Source: Betaproteobacteria bacterium (GTDB taxonomy: Bacteria > Pseudomonadota > Gammaproteobacteria > Burkholderiales > Casimicrobiaceae). Taken from it: a stretch of 6,690 bases of DNA. The DNA lies in assembly GCA_005888955.1 (NCBI GenBank), contig VBCS01000231.1, forward strand, positions 1 to 6,690, in the 5' to 3' direction. Within the stretch, counting starts at the first letter, position 1; the number at the start of each line of letters is the position of its first letter. Below are positions 1 through 6,359 of the stretch, in pieces. Under the pieces are notes generated by a model that worked only from the letters and a program-made list of their open reading frames with translations, was not told the origin of the DNA and searched no databases. The translations under genes and the position numbers were made by a program.

Positions 1-1
1 C

Positions 2-1960
2 GTCGGCGGCCTGCTGGCGTTGGGGCCCAGGCTCATCATGAACATCGACGACGTGCCGGCGACCAACCTGTTGCAGCCGGGCAACCGCGCGTCGTACCGC
101 CTGCTGGTCGCCGGACGCGCGATCGACGCGTATCGCGACTGGGCACTCGCGCGGCTCGAGCGCGGACAGCGGTTGGAGTCGATCCGCGACCTGCGGCCCG
201 AGATCCGGCTGACGCTCGAGCGCGCCGACAAGTTTCTCGGCCTCGCGGCGCTCGTCGCGGTCATCCTGGCGGCGGTGGCGGTCGCACTGGCAGCGTCGCG
301 CTATCTGCGGCGCCATCTCGACGCTGGCGCGATGATGCGCTGCTTCGGCGCACCGCAGGGGCAGACGCTGGCGCTGTTCGTCGTCCAGTTTCTTGTGCTG
401 GGCATAGGTGCGAGCGTCGTCGGCACACTCGTTGCGCTTGGCGGGCAGCAGCTCCTTGTCGCGTTGCTCGGCGCCATGATCCATGTCGATCTGCCTCCTC
501 CGGGGTGGCCGCCCGCGGCCGCCTCGATCGTGACGGGGCTCGCGTTGCTGCTCGGGTTCGCGCTGCCGCCGCTCGTTGCACTGTCGCGCGTGCCTCCCTT
601 GCGCGTGCTTCGCCGCGATATCGGCCTGCCGCGGGCCGGCGGCGTCCTTGCCTACGCAGTCGGTGCGGCCACGATTGCCGCGCTCGTTCTCTGGCAGGCG
701 CAGGATCTCAAGACAGGCGCGATCATCATCGGCGGCATTGCGGCGCTGCTGGCCGCGGCGGCGGCCGCAGCGTGGTTGCTGATCGTATTCCTTCGCCTGC
801 TGCCGCAGCGGGGATACACCTGGCGTTACGGGCTCGCCAACCTGCGCCGCCGCCCGCTCGGCTCGAGTCTGCAGATCAGCGCCCTGGCGCTGGGCGTCAT
901 GGCGCTGTTGCTGTTGACCCTCGTGCGCGGCGACCTGATGCGCAATTGGCGCGCGAGCCTGCCGCCCGATGCGCCGAACGCATTCCTGATCAATGTGCTG
1001 CCCGATCAGGTCGACGGCGTCGGTGCCGTGCTCAAGCGCGAGCTCAACGTCGACGCCGCGCTCCGGCCCATGGTGCGCGGGCGTCTGGTCGCAATCAACG
1101 ACGTGCCCTTCGACACGAGGCGGCTCGCCGACGAGCGCGCGCGCAGGCTGGGCGAGCGCGAATTCAATCTGTCGTGGACCGACGTGTTGCCGCGCGGCAA
1201 CCGCGTCGTTGCGGGCCAATGGTGGAAACCCGACGCAACCGGCGCTGCGGCCGGCGCCTCCCTCGAGGACGGCATCGCCGAGACGCTCGGCATCAAGCTC
1301 GGCGACACGCTGACCTATGACATCGTCGGCACGCGAGTCAGCGCGAAGGTCACGAGCCTGCGCAAGGTGGACTGGGACAGTTTTCGCGTCAACTTCTTCG
1401 CGCTGTTCGCGCCCGGCGTGCTCGAACCGCTACCCAAGACCTATGTCGCGGGCGTGCGCGCCGACACCGGCAACGCGGCGTGGCTCACTGCGCTCGTCCG
1501 AGAATATCCCAATGTGCTGGTCATCGACGTCGGCGAGATCCTGCGCCAGGTGCAATCGATCATGGATCAGGTCGCGCGCGCGATCGAGTTCGTGTTCCTG
1601 TTCACGCTGGCCGGCGGCGTGCTGGTGCTCGAAGCTGCGATCGCGGCCACGCAGGACGAGCGCCGCTATGACGTAGCGGTGCTGCGTACCCTCGGGGCGA
1701 GCGAACGACAGCTTTCTGCGGCGCAAGTCGCCGAGTTCCTCGCGCTGGGTGCGCTGGCGGGCTTGCTCGCGGCAGCGGGCGCGACCGCAATCGGTTACGT
1801 GCTCGCCGACCGCGTATTCCAGATACCGTTCGGATGGAATCCGGCACTGTGGCTGATCGGCGTTGTCGGAGCGGCCCCTTGCATCGCCCTCGCGGGTTGG
1901 CTCGGGACGCGCAGTACGCTGCGGCAACCGCCCCTGGCGGTGCTGCGCGAATCGACGTAG
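2..1960 (+). CDS. ybbP: YbbP-like FtsX-family ABC transporter permease (5' end missing)
   Basis: This is the inner-membrane permease of an ABC exporter of the YbbA/YbbP (COG3127) type, thought to work with a separate ATPase on lipophilic or envelope substrates; the exact substrate is unknown. The frame is open to the left edge, so the start is outside the window; a TTG at 20 is not a credible start. Numbering from that TTG, hydrophobic helices lie near 73-93, 117-141, 167-188, 209-226, 232-259, 285-303, 522-543, 571-598 and 609-631. The stretch 304-520 is a soluble, presumably periplasmic, domain. FtsX-type four-helix units flank it, and the end has the typical QDERRYDVAVLRTLGAS cytoplasmic motif (residues 545-561) and a PLAVLRE tail. 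Full-length relatives are about 800-850 residues, so roughly 150-200 are missing. The family is secure; the substrate and partner ATPase cannot be seen. Confidence 0.9.
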   Translation, partial: VGGLLALGPRLIMNIDDVPATNLLQPGNRASYRLLVAGRAIDAYRDWALARLERGQRLESIRDLRPEIRLTLERADKFLGLAALVAVILAAVAVALAASRYLRRHLDAGAMMRCFGAPQGQTLALFVVQFLVLGIGASVVGTLVALGGQQLLVALLGAMIHVDLPPPGWPPAAASIVTGLALLLGFALPPLVALSRVPPLRVLRRDIGLPRAGGVLAYAVGAATIAALVLWQAQDLKTGAIIIGGIAALLAAAAAAAWLLIVFLRLLPQRGYTWRYGLANLRRRPLGSSLQISALALGVMALLLLTLVRGDLMRNWRASLPPDAPNAFLINVLPDQVDGVGAVLKRELNVDAALRPMVRGRLVAINDVPFDTRRLADERARRLGEREFNLSWTDVLPRGNRVVAGQWWKPDATGAAAGASLEDGIAETLGIKLGDTLTYDIVGTRVSAKVTSLRKVDWDSFRVNFFALFAPGVLEPLPKTYVAGVRADTGNAAWLTALVREYPNVLVIDVGEILRQVQSIMDQVARAIEFVFLFTLAGGVLVLEAAIAATQDERRYDVAVLRTLGASERQLSAAQVAEFLALGALAGLLAAAGATAIGYVLADRVFQIPFGWNPALWLIGVVGAAPCIALAGWLGTRSTLRQPPLAVLREST

Positions 1961-1963
1961 GAG

Positions 1964-2030
1964 TTCGTAGGGCCGAATTCATTCGGCCGGCGTTACATTG
2001 GGCCGTGGGCGAATTAGTCGCACCTACGAA
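1964..2030. repeat. REP-like double-hairpin intergenic element
   Basis: The outer ends are a perfect 8-base inverted repeat, TTCGTAGG (1964-1971) and CCTACGAA (2023-2030). Inside lie two hairpins. The first is a perfect palindrome with arms GGCCGAAT (1971-1978) and ATTCGGCC (1981-1988) around TC. The second is imperfect: GTG..GCGA (2005-2012) against TCGCAC (2018-2023), with a two-base bulge and an AATTAG-like loop. The GTAGG...GAATTCATTC...CCTAC design resembles small dispersed extragenic palindromes common in Proteobacteria and often moved by RAYT transposases. It sits directly after the stop of the permease gene. No T-run follows either hairpin, so it is not a standard intrinsic terminator, although it could protect or end the upstream transcript. 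Only one copy is in the window, so dispersal cannot be shown here. Confidence 0.6.
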
Positions 2031-2043
2031 AACCTGACACCCC

Positions 2044-2049
2044 TATACT
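2044..2049 (+). promoter_or_regulatory. Possible -10 box for the kynA-kynU unit
   Basis: TATACT matches the sigma-70 consensus TATAAT at five of six positions and is 28 bases upstream of the kynA ATG, just after the REP-like element. No convincing -35 hexamer occurs at 16-18 bases spacing (the bases there read CACCTA), so if real it would be weak or activator-dependent. The kynA start also lacks a clear Shine-Dalgarno sequence. Confidence 0.3.
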
Positions 2050-2077
2050 TGCTTCGGGTTCCTCACGCGTAGCGATC

Positions 2078-2935
2078 ATGTCTCAAGACCACCTCGAAAC
2101 CGGCATCGTCACCGATTTTCGCGACCGCCTTACCTATGCCGGTTATCTCCGCCTCGACCGGCTGCTGTCGGCGCAGCAGCCGCTGTCCGGGACCGCGGAA
2201 GAGCCGCCGCGGCACGACGAGATGCTGTTCATCATCCAGCACCAGACCTCCGAGCTGTGGATGAAGTTGATGATCCACGAGCTCAGGGCGGCAATCGGCT
2301 ACGTGCAGGCCGATCAGCTCGCGGCAAGCTTCAAGACTCTCGCCCGGATCAAGCTCATCCAGAAACAACTCTTCGAGCAGTGGGCGGTGCTGGAGACGCT
2401 CACGCCCTCGGAGTACGAGACGTTCCGCCCGGTACTGGGACAGTCGTCGGGCTTCCAGTCGCCGCAGTACCGCGCGATCGAATTCCTGCTCGGCAACAAG
2501 AGCGCCACGTCGCTCGAGGTTTTTCGCCACGATGCCGCGACGTTCGCCGAGCTCGAAGCGCTGTTGCGCGCGCCGTCGCTCTACGACGAGTTCCTGCGCC
2601 ACCTCGCGCGGCGCGGCCTGCCCGTGCCGCATGCGTGTATCGATCGCGATTTTACGCAGGCCTATCGGCGCAATCCCGAGCTGGTGCCCGTCCTCAAGAC
2701 GATCTACGACGATCCGCTGCACTGGTGGGACGCCTACGACATGTGCGAAAAGCTCCTCGATGTCGAGGAAGGTTTCCAGCTCTGGCGCTTCCGCCATTTG
2801 AAGACGGTCGAGCGGATCATCGGGCACAAGTCCGGCACCGGAGGCTCGTCAGGTGTGCCGTTCCTGAAAAAGGCTCTCGAGCAGACTTTTTTCCCCGAGT
2901 TGATCGACGTCCGCACGGCCATCGGCGCGCGATGA
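2078..2935 (+). CDS. kynA: Tryptophan 2,3-dioxygenase
   Basis: This cytoplasmic haem enzyme inserts O2 into L-tryptophan to give N-formylkynurenine, the first step of the kynurenine pathway. The 285-residue product has the family's usual bacterial length. Key residues fall at the numbers known for the Xanthomonas campestris enzyme: His55 in FIIQHQTSELW (substrate pocket base), Tyr113 and Arg117 (substrate carboxylate contact), His240 in RFRHLKTVERIIG (proximal haem ligand) and Thr254 in GTGGSSG (substrate ammonium and carboxylate contact). This exact register supports the ATG at 2078, although no good ribosome-binding site precedes it (the leader reads CACGCGTAGCGATC). The stop codon overlaps the start of the next gene as ATGA, which suggests translational coupling and one transcript. 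Nothing looks damaged. Identification is firm from fingerprint residues throughout the protein. Confidence 0.97.
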   Translation: MSQDHLETGIVTDFRDRLTYAGYLRLDRLLSAQQPLSGTAEEPPRHDEMLFIIQHQTSELWMKLMIHELRAAIGYVQADQLAASFKTLARIKLIQKQLFEQWAVLETLTPSEYETFRPVLGQSSGFQSPQYRAIEFLLGNKSATSLEVFRHDAATFAELEALLRAPSLYDEFLRHLARRGLPVPHACIDRDFTQAYRRNPELVPVLKTIYDDPLHWWDAYDMCEKLLDVEEGFQLWRFRHLKTVERIIGHKSGTGGSSGVPFLKKALEQTFFPELIDVRTAIGAR

Positions 2936-4179
2936 AGCGAGAGGCCGACGCGCGCGGCGGGACCGTGGCGACGATCGAGCACGCGGTCGCGGCGCTCGGC
3001 GACGATGTGCTGACGGAGACTGCAGTGCAGGCGCATCTGGCGCCGCTGTTCTCGCGCGTGCTCGAGCGGCGCGCGACCGCGATCGACCTCGCCAATCATT
3101 CGCTGGGACGCCCGCTCGACGCGACCGCTGCCGATATCGCCGAAGCGGTCTCGCTGTGGCAGCAGCGCCTGGGCGATGCCTGGGACGCGTGGCTTGACGA
3201 AATGCGCGCCCATCGCGCGCGCTTCGCGCGACTTCTCGGCGCGCCGCGCGACGATTGCATCGTGCCCAAGACCAATGCGGGACAGGGTCTGCGCGCGGTC
3301 CTCAACAGCTACAACACGGTACCGCGCGTGGTTGCGACGCGCGGCGAGTTCGACTCGGTCGACGTGATCCTCCGCCACTACGCGCAGCGCGGGCGCATCG
3401 CGCTGTCGTTCGTCGAGCCACGAGCGGATGGATGGTTTGCTGCGGACGATCTCCTGGCCGCGTTCTCCAAGGGTGTCGATCTCGCCGTCGTGTCCCAGGT
3501 CGTCTTCAACACGGGTCAGGTTTTCCTCGAGCTGCCCGCGCTGATCGCCGCCGTGCACGCCGCGGGCGCGCGTGTGCTCGTCGACGTCTATCACTCGCTT
3601 GGCGTGTTGCCGGTGGACGTGGCGGCGCTCGATGCCGATTTCGCAATCGGTGGCAGCTACAAGTACCTGCGGGGAGGCCCCGGAGCGTGTTTCCTGTATC
3701 TTCATCCGCGCCATCTCGATGGATCGCTGACCACGCTCGACACGGGCTGGTTCGCCAAGCGCGAGCCTTTTGCCTATCAGCGTCCCGATCCACCGCAGTT
3801 CGCCTCCGGTGGCGACGCTTTTCTCGAGTCGACGCCGGCGATCCTGCCCTGGTATCAGGCAAGGGCCGGCCAGGTTTTCACGCTGGCTATCGGCGTCCAA
3901 CGCCTGCGCGCGTATTCGCTGTTGCAACAGCAGCGGCTGGTTGCGCTCTTGCGCGAACGCGGCGTGGATGCGGAGGGTGGCACCCGCGAACGAGGTGCTT
4001 TCGTCATCATCCGGGACGCGCATGCCGTCGAGCTCGCGCTGGTGCTGCAGGAGCGCGGCGTCCATGGCGACGCCCGGGGCAGTTATCTCCGTCTCTGCCC
4101 GGATGTGCTCACCACCGACGCGGAGCTCGTCGCGGCCGCGGAGATCCACGCCGCGGTACGCGCGGACCGCAACATCTGA
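2932..4179 (+). CDS. kynU: Kynureninase-like PLP-dependent enzyme (divergent)
   Basis: This is a 415-residue class V (fold type I) PLP enzyme that probably cleaves kynurenine to anthranilate and alanine in the cytoplasm. The PLP-binding lysine is Lys244 in GGSYKYLRGGPG, preceded by Tyr243 as in Pseudomonas kynureninase, and Asp218 in VLVDVYHSLG fits the residue that pairs with the pyridine nitrogen. An N-terminal LANHSLGRP (53-61) corresponds to the family's GNSLG signature. EFDSVD (139-144) matches the E/N-F-PTD cofactor-stacking motif, and GWF (272-274) the conserved tryptophan region. The usual FRxGTPP stretch is replaced by ESTPAI (299-304), so this is not a close copy of the classic enzyme. 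The start overlaps the kynA stop as ATGA, and this context is the main support for the kynureninase role. An alternative is another class V enzyme, such as a desulfurase-like or aminotransferase relative. The enzyme class is firm and the exact reaction is likely. Confidence 0.8.
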   Translation: MKREADARGGTVATIEHAVAALGDDVLTETAVQAHLAPLFSRVLERRATAIDLANHSLGRPLDATAADIAEAVSLWQQRLGDAWDAWLDEMRAHRARFARLLGAPRDDCIVPKTNAGQGLRAVLNSYNTVPRVVATRGEFDSVDVILRHYAQRGRIALSFVEPRADGWFAADDLLAAFSKGVDLAVVSQVVFNTGQVFLELPALIAAVHAAGARVLVDVYHSLGVLPVDVAALDADFAIGGSYKYLRGGPGACFLYLHPRHLDGSLTTLDTGWFAKREPFAYQRPDPPQFASGGDAFLESTPAILPWYQARAGQVFTLAIGVQRLRAYSLLQQQRLVALLRERGVDAEGGTRERGAFVIIRDAHAVELALVLQERGVHGDARGSYLRLCPDVLTTDAELVAAAEIHAAVRADRNI

Positions 4180-4199
4180 CGTGGGTAACCTCAGGTTCT

Positions 4200-4439
4200 T
4201 TAGCCCTTGCGGGTGATGTAGCTCACCAGCAGGACCAGCGTCGCGACGAGGACCGCGGCGGCAAGCACGCCGGCGACGATCACGTGCAGCGGCTTGATGC
4301 TGACCATGTCGCGCTCGCCGGCCGCCTTCTTGCGGACGCCGAAGAAACTCGAGAAGACCGCGCCCAACACCTGCAGAAACCCGGCCGGGCGCGGGCCGGT
4401 GCCGTCGGGCGGCGGCGCATGGGGGTCGCTCGGGGTCAT
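4200..4439 (-). CDS. DUF2970 small single-span membrane protein
   Basis: This 79-residue protein has a proline-rich N-terminus (MTPSDPHAPPPDGTGPRP), then the DUF2970 hallmark FLQVLGAVFSSFFGVRKK (21-38), a short polar link and one membrane helix at about 51-74, ending in a basic YITRKG tail. DUF2970 has no established function; the shape suggests an inner-membrane accessory protein. The ATG at 4439-4437 was chosen because AAGAGG lies 7 bases upstream (4452-4447). The frame stays open for 50 more codons upstream, but that extension has no family similarity and lacks such a site. The gene ends 20 bases from the convergent kynU stop and is divergent from the globin gene. The family call is made from motif recognition. 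Confidence 0.82.
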   Translation of the reverse strand: MTPSDPHAPPPDGTGPRPAGFLQVLGAVFSSFFGVRKKAAGERDMVSIKPLHVIVAGVLAAAVLVATLVLLVSYITRKG

Positions 4440-4579
4440 CGTCAAGCCTCTTTGCCGTAACCCCCGCCACCATAGCACGGCGGACAATCCGGCCGGCGGC
4501 ATCCACCCGGGAACCGCGCGCGTATATCGCGGTGCAGCCAACGAAATCGCTCTCGAACCCCAAGCAGAGGAGAAACCCG
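4440..4579. promoter_or_regulatory. Divergent intergenic region between DUF2970 and globin genes
   Basis: These 140 bases must hold the start signals for both divergent genes. On the plus strand a weak -10-like TATATC (4523-4528) sits between CCGCG (4514-4518) and CGCGG (4528-4532), a short inverted repeat that could be an operator or chance in GC-rich DNA. No good -35 box was found on either strand. Promoter assignment is tentative. Confidence 0.3.
4566..4572 (+). promoter_or_regulatory. Ribosome-binding site fixing the globin start
   Basis: AGAGGAG lies 7 bases before the ATG at 4580 and is the strongest Shine-Dalgarno match nearby. It selects that ATG over the in-frame GTG at 4532 and the in-frame ATG at 4589, and places a clean lipoprotein signal at the N-terminus. 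Confidence 0.75.
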
Positions 4580-5032
4580 ATGAACACAATGCTTTGGAAA
4601 CTCGCGTTTCCGCTCGTCCTGATCGCCGGATTGCTCGTCGGCGGCTGCCAGGACATGGGCATGAAGCCGATGATGCAGAAGAGCCTCTATGACCGCCTCG
4701 GCGGCAAGGATGCCCTCACCGCGGTGGTTGACGACTTCGTCGGCAATGTCGCGGCCGACAAGCGCATCAACGGTTTCTTCGCTAAAGCCGATGTCCCGCG
4801 GTTGAAGCGCAACCTGGTCGATCAGATCTGCCAGGGAACCGGGGGTCCCTGCGTCTATACCGGCAAGGACATGAGGACCGCGCACAAGGGCATGGGCATC
4901 ACCGACGCGGACTTCAACGCCTTGGTCGAGGACCTGGTCAAGACGCTGAACAAGTTCAACGTCCCCGCCAAGGAACAGGGCGAGCTTCTGGGCATCCTGG
5001 GGCCGCTCAAGCCGCAGATCGTCAATCAATAG
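4580..5032 (+). CDS. glbN: Lipoprotein group I truncated haemoglobin
   Basis: This 150-residue protein is a 2-on-2 globin of group I that binds haem and small gases such as O2 or NO. Residues 1-22 form a lipoprotein signal peptide: basic start, hydrophobic core, then VGG before Cys23. Gln24 after the cysteine is not an inner-membrane retention signal, so outer-membrane anchoring on the periplasmic side is likely. The globin domain runs from YDRLGG (37-42) through DFVGNVAADKRINGFF (52-67), GTGGPCVYTG (86-95) and the proximal haem ligand His102 in MRTAHKGMGIT, to a C-terminal helix ending in LGPL. Compared with Mycobacterium HbN, Tyr B10 is Val54 and Gln E11 is Leu79, so the usual polar distal residues are absent. 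Cys84 and Cys91 could form a periplasmic disulfide. The next genes, convergent on the opposite strand, encode cytochrome bd. The family is firm; the function in the envelope is unknown. Confidence 0.92.
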   Translation: MNTMLWKLAFPLVLIAGLLVGGCQDMGMKPMMQKSLYDRLGGKDALTAVVDDFVGNVAADKRINGFFAKADVPRLKRNLVDQICQGTGGPCVYTGKDMRTAHKGMGITDADFNALVEDLVKTLNKFNVPAKEQGELLGILGPLKPQIVNQ

Positions 5033-5113
5033 CCAATGCGGTATTGACCCGCGGCGGCCCCTGCACCGCCAACGAAACGTAGATCGTGCCCGGGCGGAGG
5101 CCTGAGTTGTTCT

Positions 5114-5272
5114 TTAGCCACCATCCGGGCCGCGTTCTCGCCAGCCGAAGCGGTTATAGATATCGTTCTCGTCGAGATCGCCGACCTGATAGGACGTCTC
5201 GAGCCACATGACGTTGATGATGCCGAAGGCGAGAGCGAGTCCGATGCCGAGGATCCAGGTGAAATACCACAT
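5114..5272 (-). CDS. cydX: CydX small subunit of cytochrome bd oxidase (52 residues)
   Basis: The protein starts MWYFTWILGIGLALAFG, which is the CydX/CbdX (YbgT) signature. One membrane helix spans about residues 4-23, and Glu25, conserved in E. coli CydX, is present in MWLE. CydX binds CydAB in the inner membrane and stabilises the haem groups of the oxidase. It follows cydB by 15 bases, with AGGAGG 8 bases before its ATG, so it is the last gene of the operon. At 52 residues it is longer than E. coli CydX (37). The extra tail (from about residue 26) is acidic, then basic and aromatic, and ends GPDGG. The short length means it is easily missed by automatic annotation, but the N-terminal match is unambiguous. 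Confidence 0.93.
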   Translation of the reverse strand: MWYFTWILGIGLALAFGIINVMWLETSYQVGDLDENDIYNRFGWRERGPDGG

Positions 5273-5280
5273 GCGGCGTC

Positions 5281-5286
5281 CCTCCT
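5281..5286 (-). promoter_or_regulatory. Ribosome-binding site of cydX
   Basis: On the minus strand a perfect AGGAGG lies 8 bases upstream of the cydX ATG, immediately after the cydB stop codon. It supports translation of the very short cydX gene. Confidence 0.8.
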
Positions 5287-5287
5287 C

Positions 5288-6359
5288 CTAGTAGTGCCCG
5301 CTCTCGCGGACCGCGCGCTCGGTGACCGTGCCGCGCATCATGCGATAGGCCCAGCCGGTATATGCGATCACGATCGGCAGGAACAGGACTACGACCCAGA
5401 ACATGATCTGCAGCGTACGATGGGTCGACACCGCGTCGTAGAGGGTCAGGCTGCTCTTGGGGTCGCTCGACGAAGGCATGATGAACGGAAAAAGCGCGAA
5501 TCCCGCAGTGAGTACGACGCCGGCGACGCCAAGGCAAGAAAGCACGAATGCGATGCCCGCGCGTCGCGCACGCGACGACACGAGCGCGAGCAGCATCCCG
5601 CCGAATGCGAGGACCGGAGCTGACAACATCCACGGATATTGCGTGTAATTGGCGAGCCAGCCGCCCGGCACACGTTCGACGGCTTTTGCGAGCGGCATGA
5701 AGGCCGAATCCGGAGGCGGCATTGTCAAGATACGGAAGGCAGTGATGCTCGTGGCGATCCAGACGCCGGCCGCGGCAAACGCCGCAAGAAAGACGATGCC
5801 GCACCACAGCGCCGCGCGTCTTGCTCGTTCCTGAACGGCACCGTCAGTACGCAATTGCAGATAGATCGCACCGTGCATCATCAGCATGCTCAAGGTCGAG
5901 GTCGAAATGGAACGGCACGCCCAGCAGCAGGTTGGCGAACGCGACGCCGAAAATAAGCGCCGGCACGGCGCCTCCGATAGTCAGTCCCCAGTCCCAGGCG
6001 TTGCGCCAGCGCGGGTCTTTCACCTTGCCTCGATATTCGATGCCGACCGGACGGAAGAAAAGCGCAAAGAGCGTGAGCATCAGCGCCGCGTAAAAGCCCG
6101 AGAAAGCGGTCGCGTACACCAGCGGCCACGCCGCGAACGTCGCGCCCCCCGCGGTAATGAACCAGACCTGATTGCCTTCCCATGTTGGGCCGATCGCATT
6201 GAGCATCACGCGCCGCTCCTCGTCACTGCGGCCGATGAAGCGCAAGAGCGCCCCGACGCCCAGATCGAAGCCGTCGAGAATGGCGAAGCCGACGAGCAGC
6301 ACGCCCATGAATACCCACCAGATGAGCTTGAGCGTCGCGTAGTCAAACACGTAGATCAT
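5288..6359 (-). pseudogene. cydB: Cytochrome bd oxidase subunit II, interrupted by internal deletion and frameshift
   Basis: CydB pairs with CydA in the inner membrane to form the quinol-oxidising bd terminal oxidase. The gene starts with ATG at 6359, overlapping the cydA stop as ATGA, with GGAGGAG 7 bases upstream. The first part (6359-5901) reads correctly through LDGFDLGVG (28-36), PTWEGNQVW and FFRPVGIEYR to GVPFHFD. The second part (5896-5288), in another frame, resumes at TLSMLMMHGAIYLQLRT and continues through MPSSSDPKSSLTLYDA to the normal C-terminus ESGHY. Aligned with E. coli CydB, about 25 codons between these points are replaced by 4 bases (5897-5900), a net loss near 71 bases. 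Read straight through, the first frame stops at 5844 after 171 residues. Both halves are otherwise well conserved, so the lesion is either very recent or an assembly error. The gene identity is firm; its inactivation in the organism is not proven. Confidence 0.85.

Noticed and set aside
2257..2931. In-frame upstream extension of kynU inside kynA
   Set aside because: The extension is antisense to nothing but overlaps kynA in a different frame, is rich in Arg/Ala as expected of shadow translation, and the ATGA start at 2932 gives the family-like N-terminus.
4184..4199. Small palindrome AACCTCAGGTT followed by CTTT between kynU and DUF2970, as a terminator
   Set aside because: The stem is only 4-5 base pairs, with a minimal loop and no real T-run, so it cannot be called a terminator.
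4440..4589. Longer DUF2970 protein starting at 4589
   Set aside because: The added 50 residues have no family similarity and would run through the globin leader; the start at 4439 has a well-placed Shine-Dalgarno sequence.
2734..4662. Very long open frame on the minus strand opposite kynU and the globin upstream region
   Set aside because: It is a by-product of high GC content: it is antisense to the well-supported kynU, resembles no known family, and runs through the DUF2970 region in the wrong frame.
5033..5113. Possible bidirectional terminator between the globin and cydX
   Set aside because: GGCGG/CCGCC and GCCCGGGC are present, but the stems are short and no T-run follows; they are expected by chance in DNA this GC-rich.
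5288..5893. The second half of cydB as an independent gene starting at TTG 5893
   Set aside because: The sequence is the C-terminal half of CydB beginning in the middle of a membrane helix, with no ribosome-binding site. It is better explained as the downstream part of a broken cydB.
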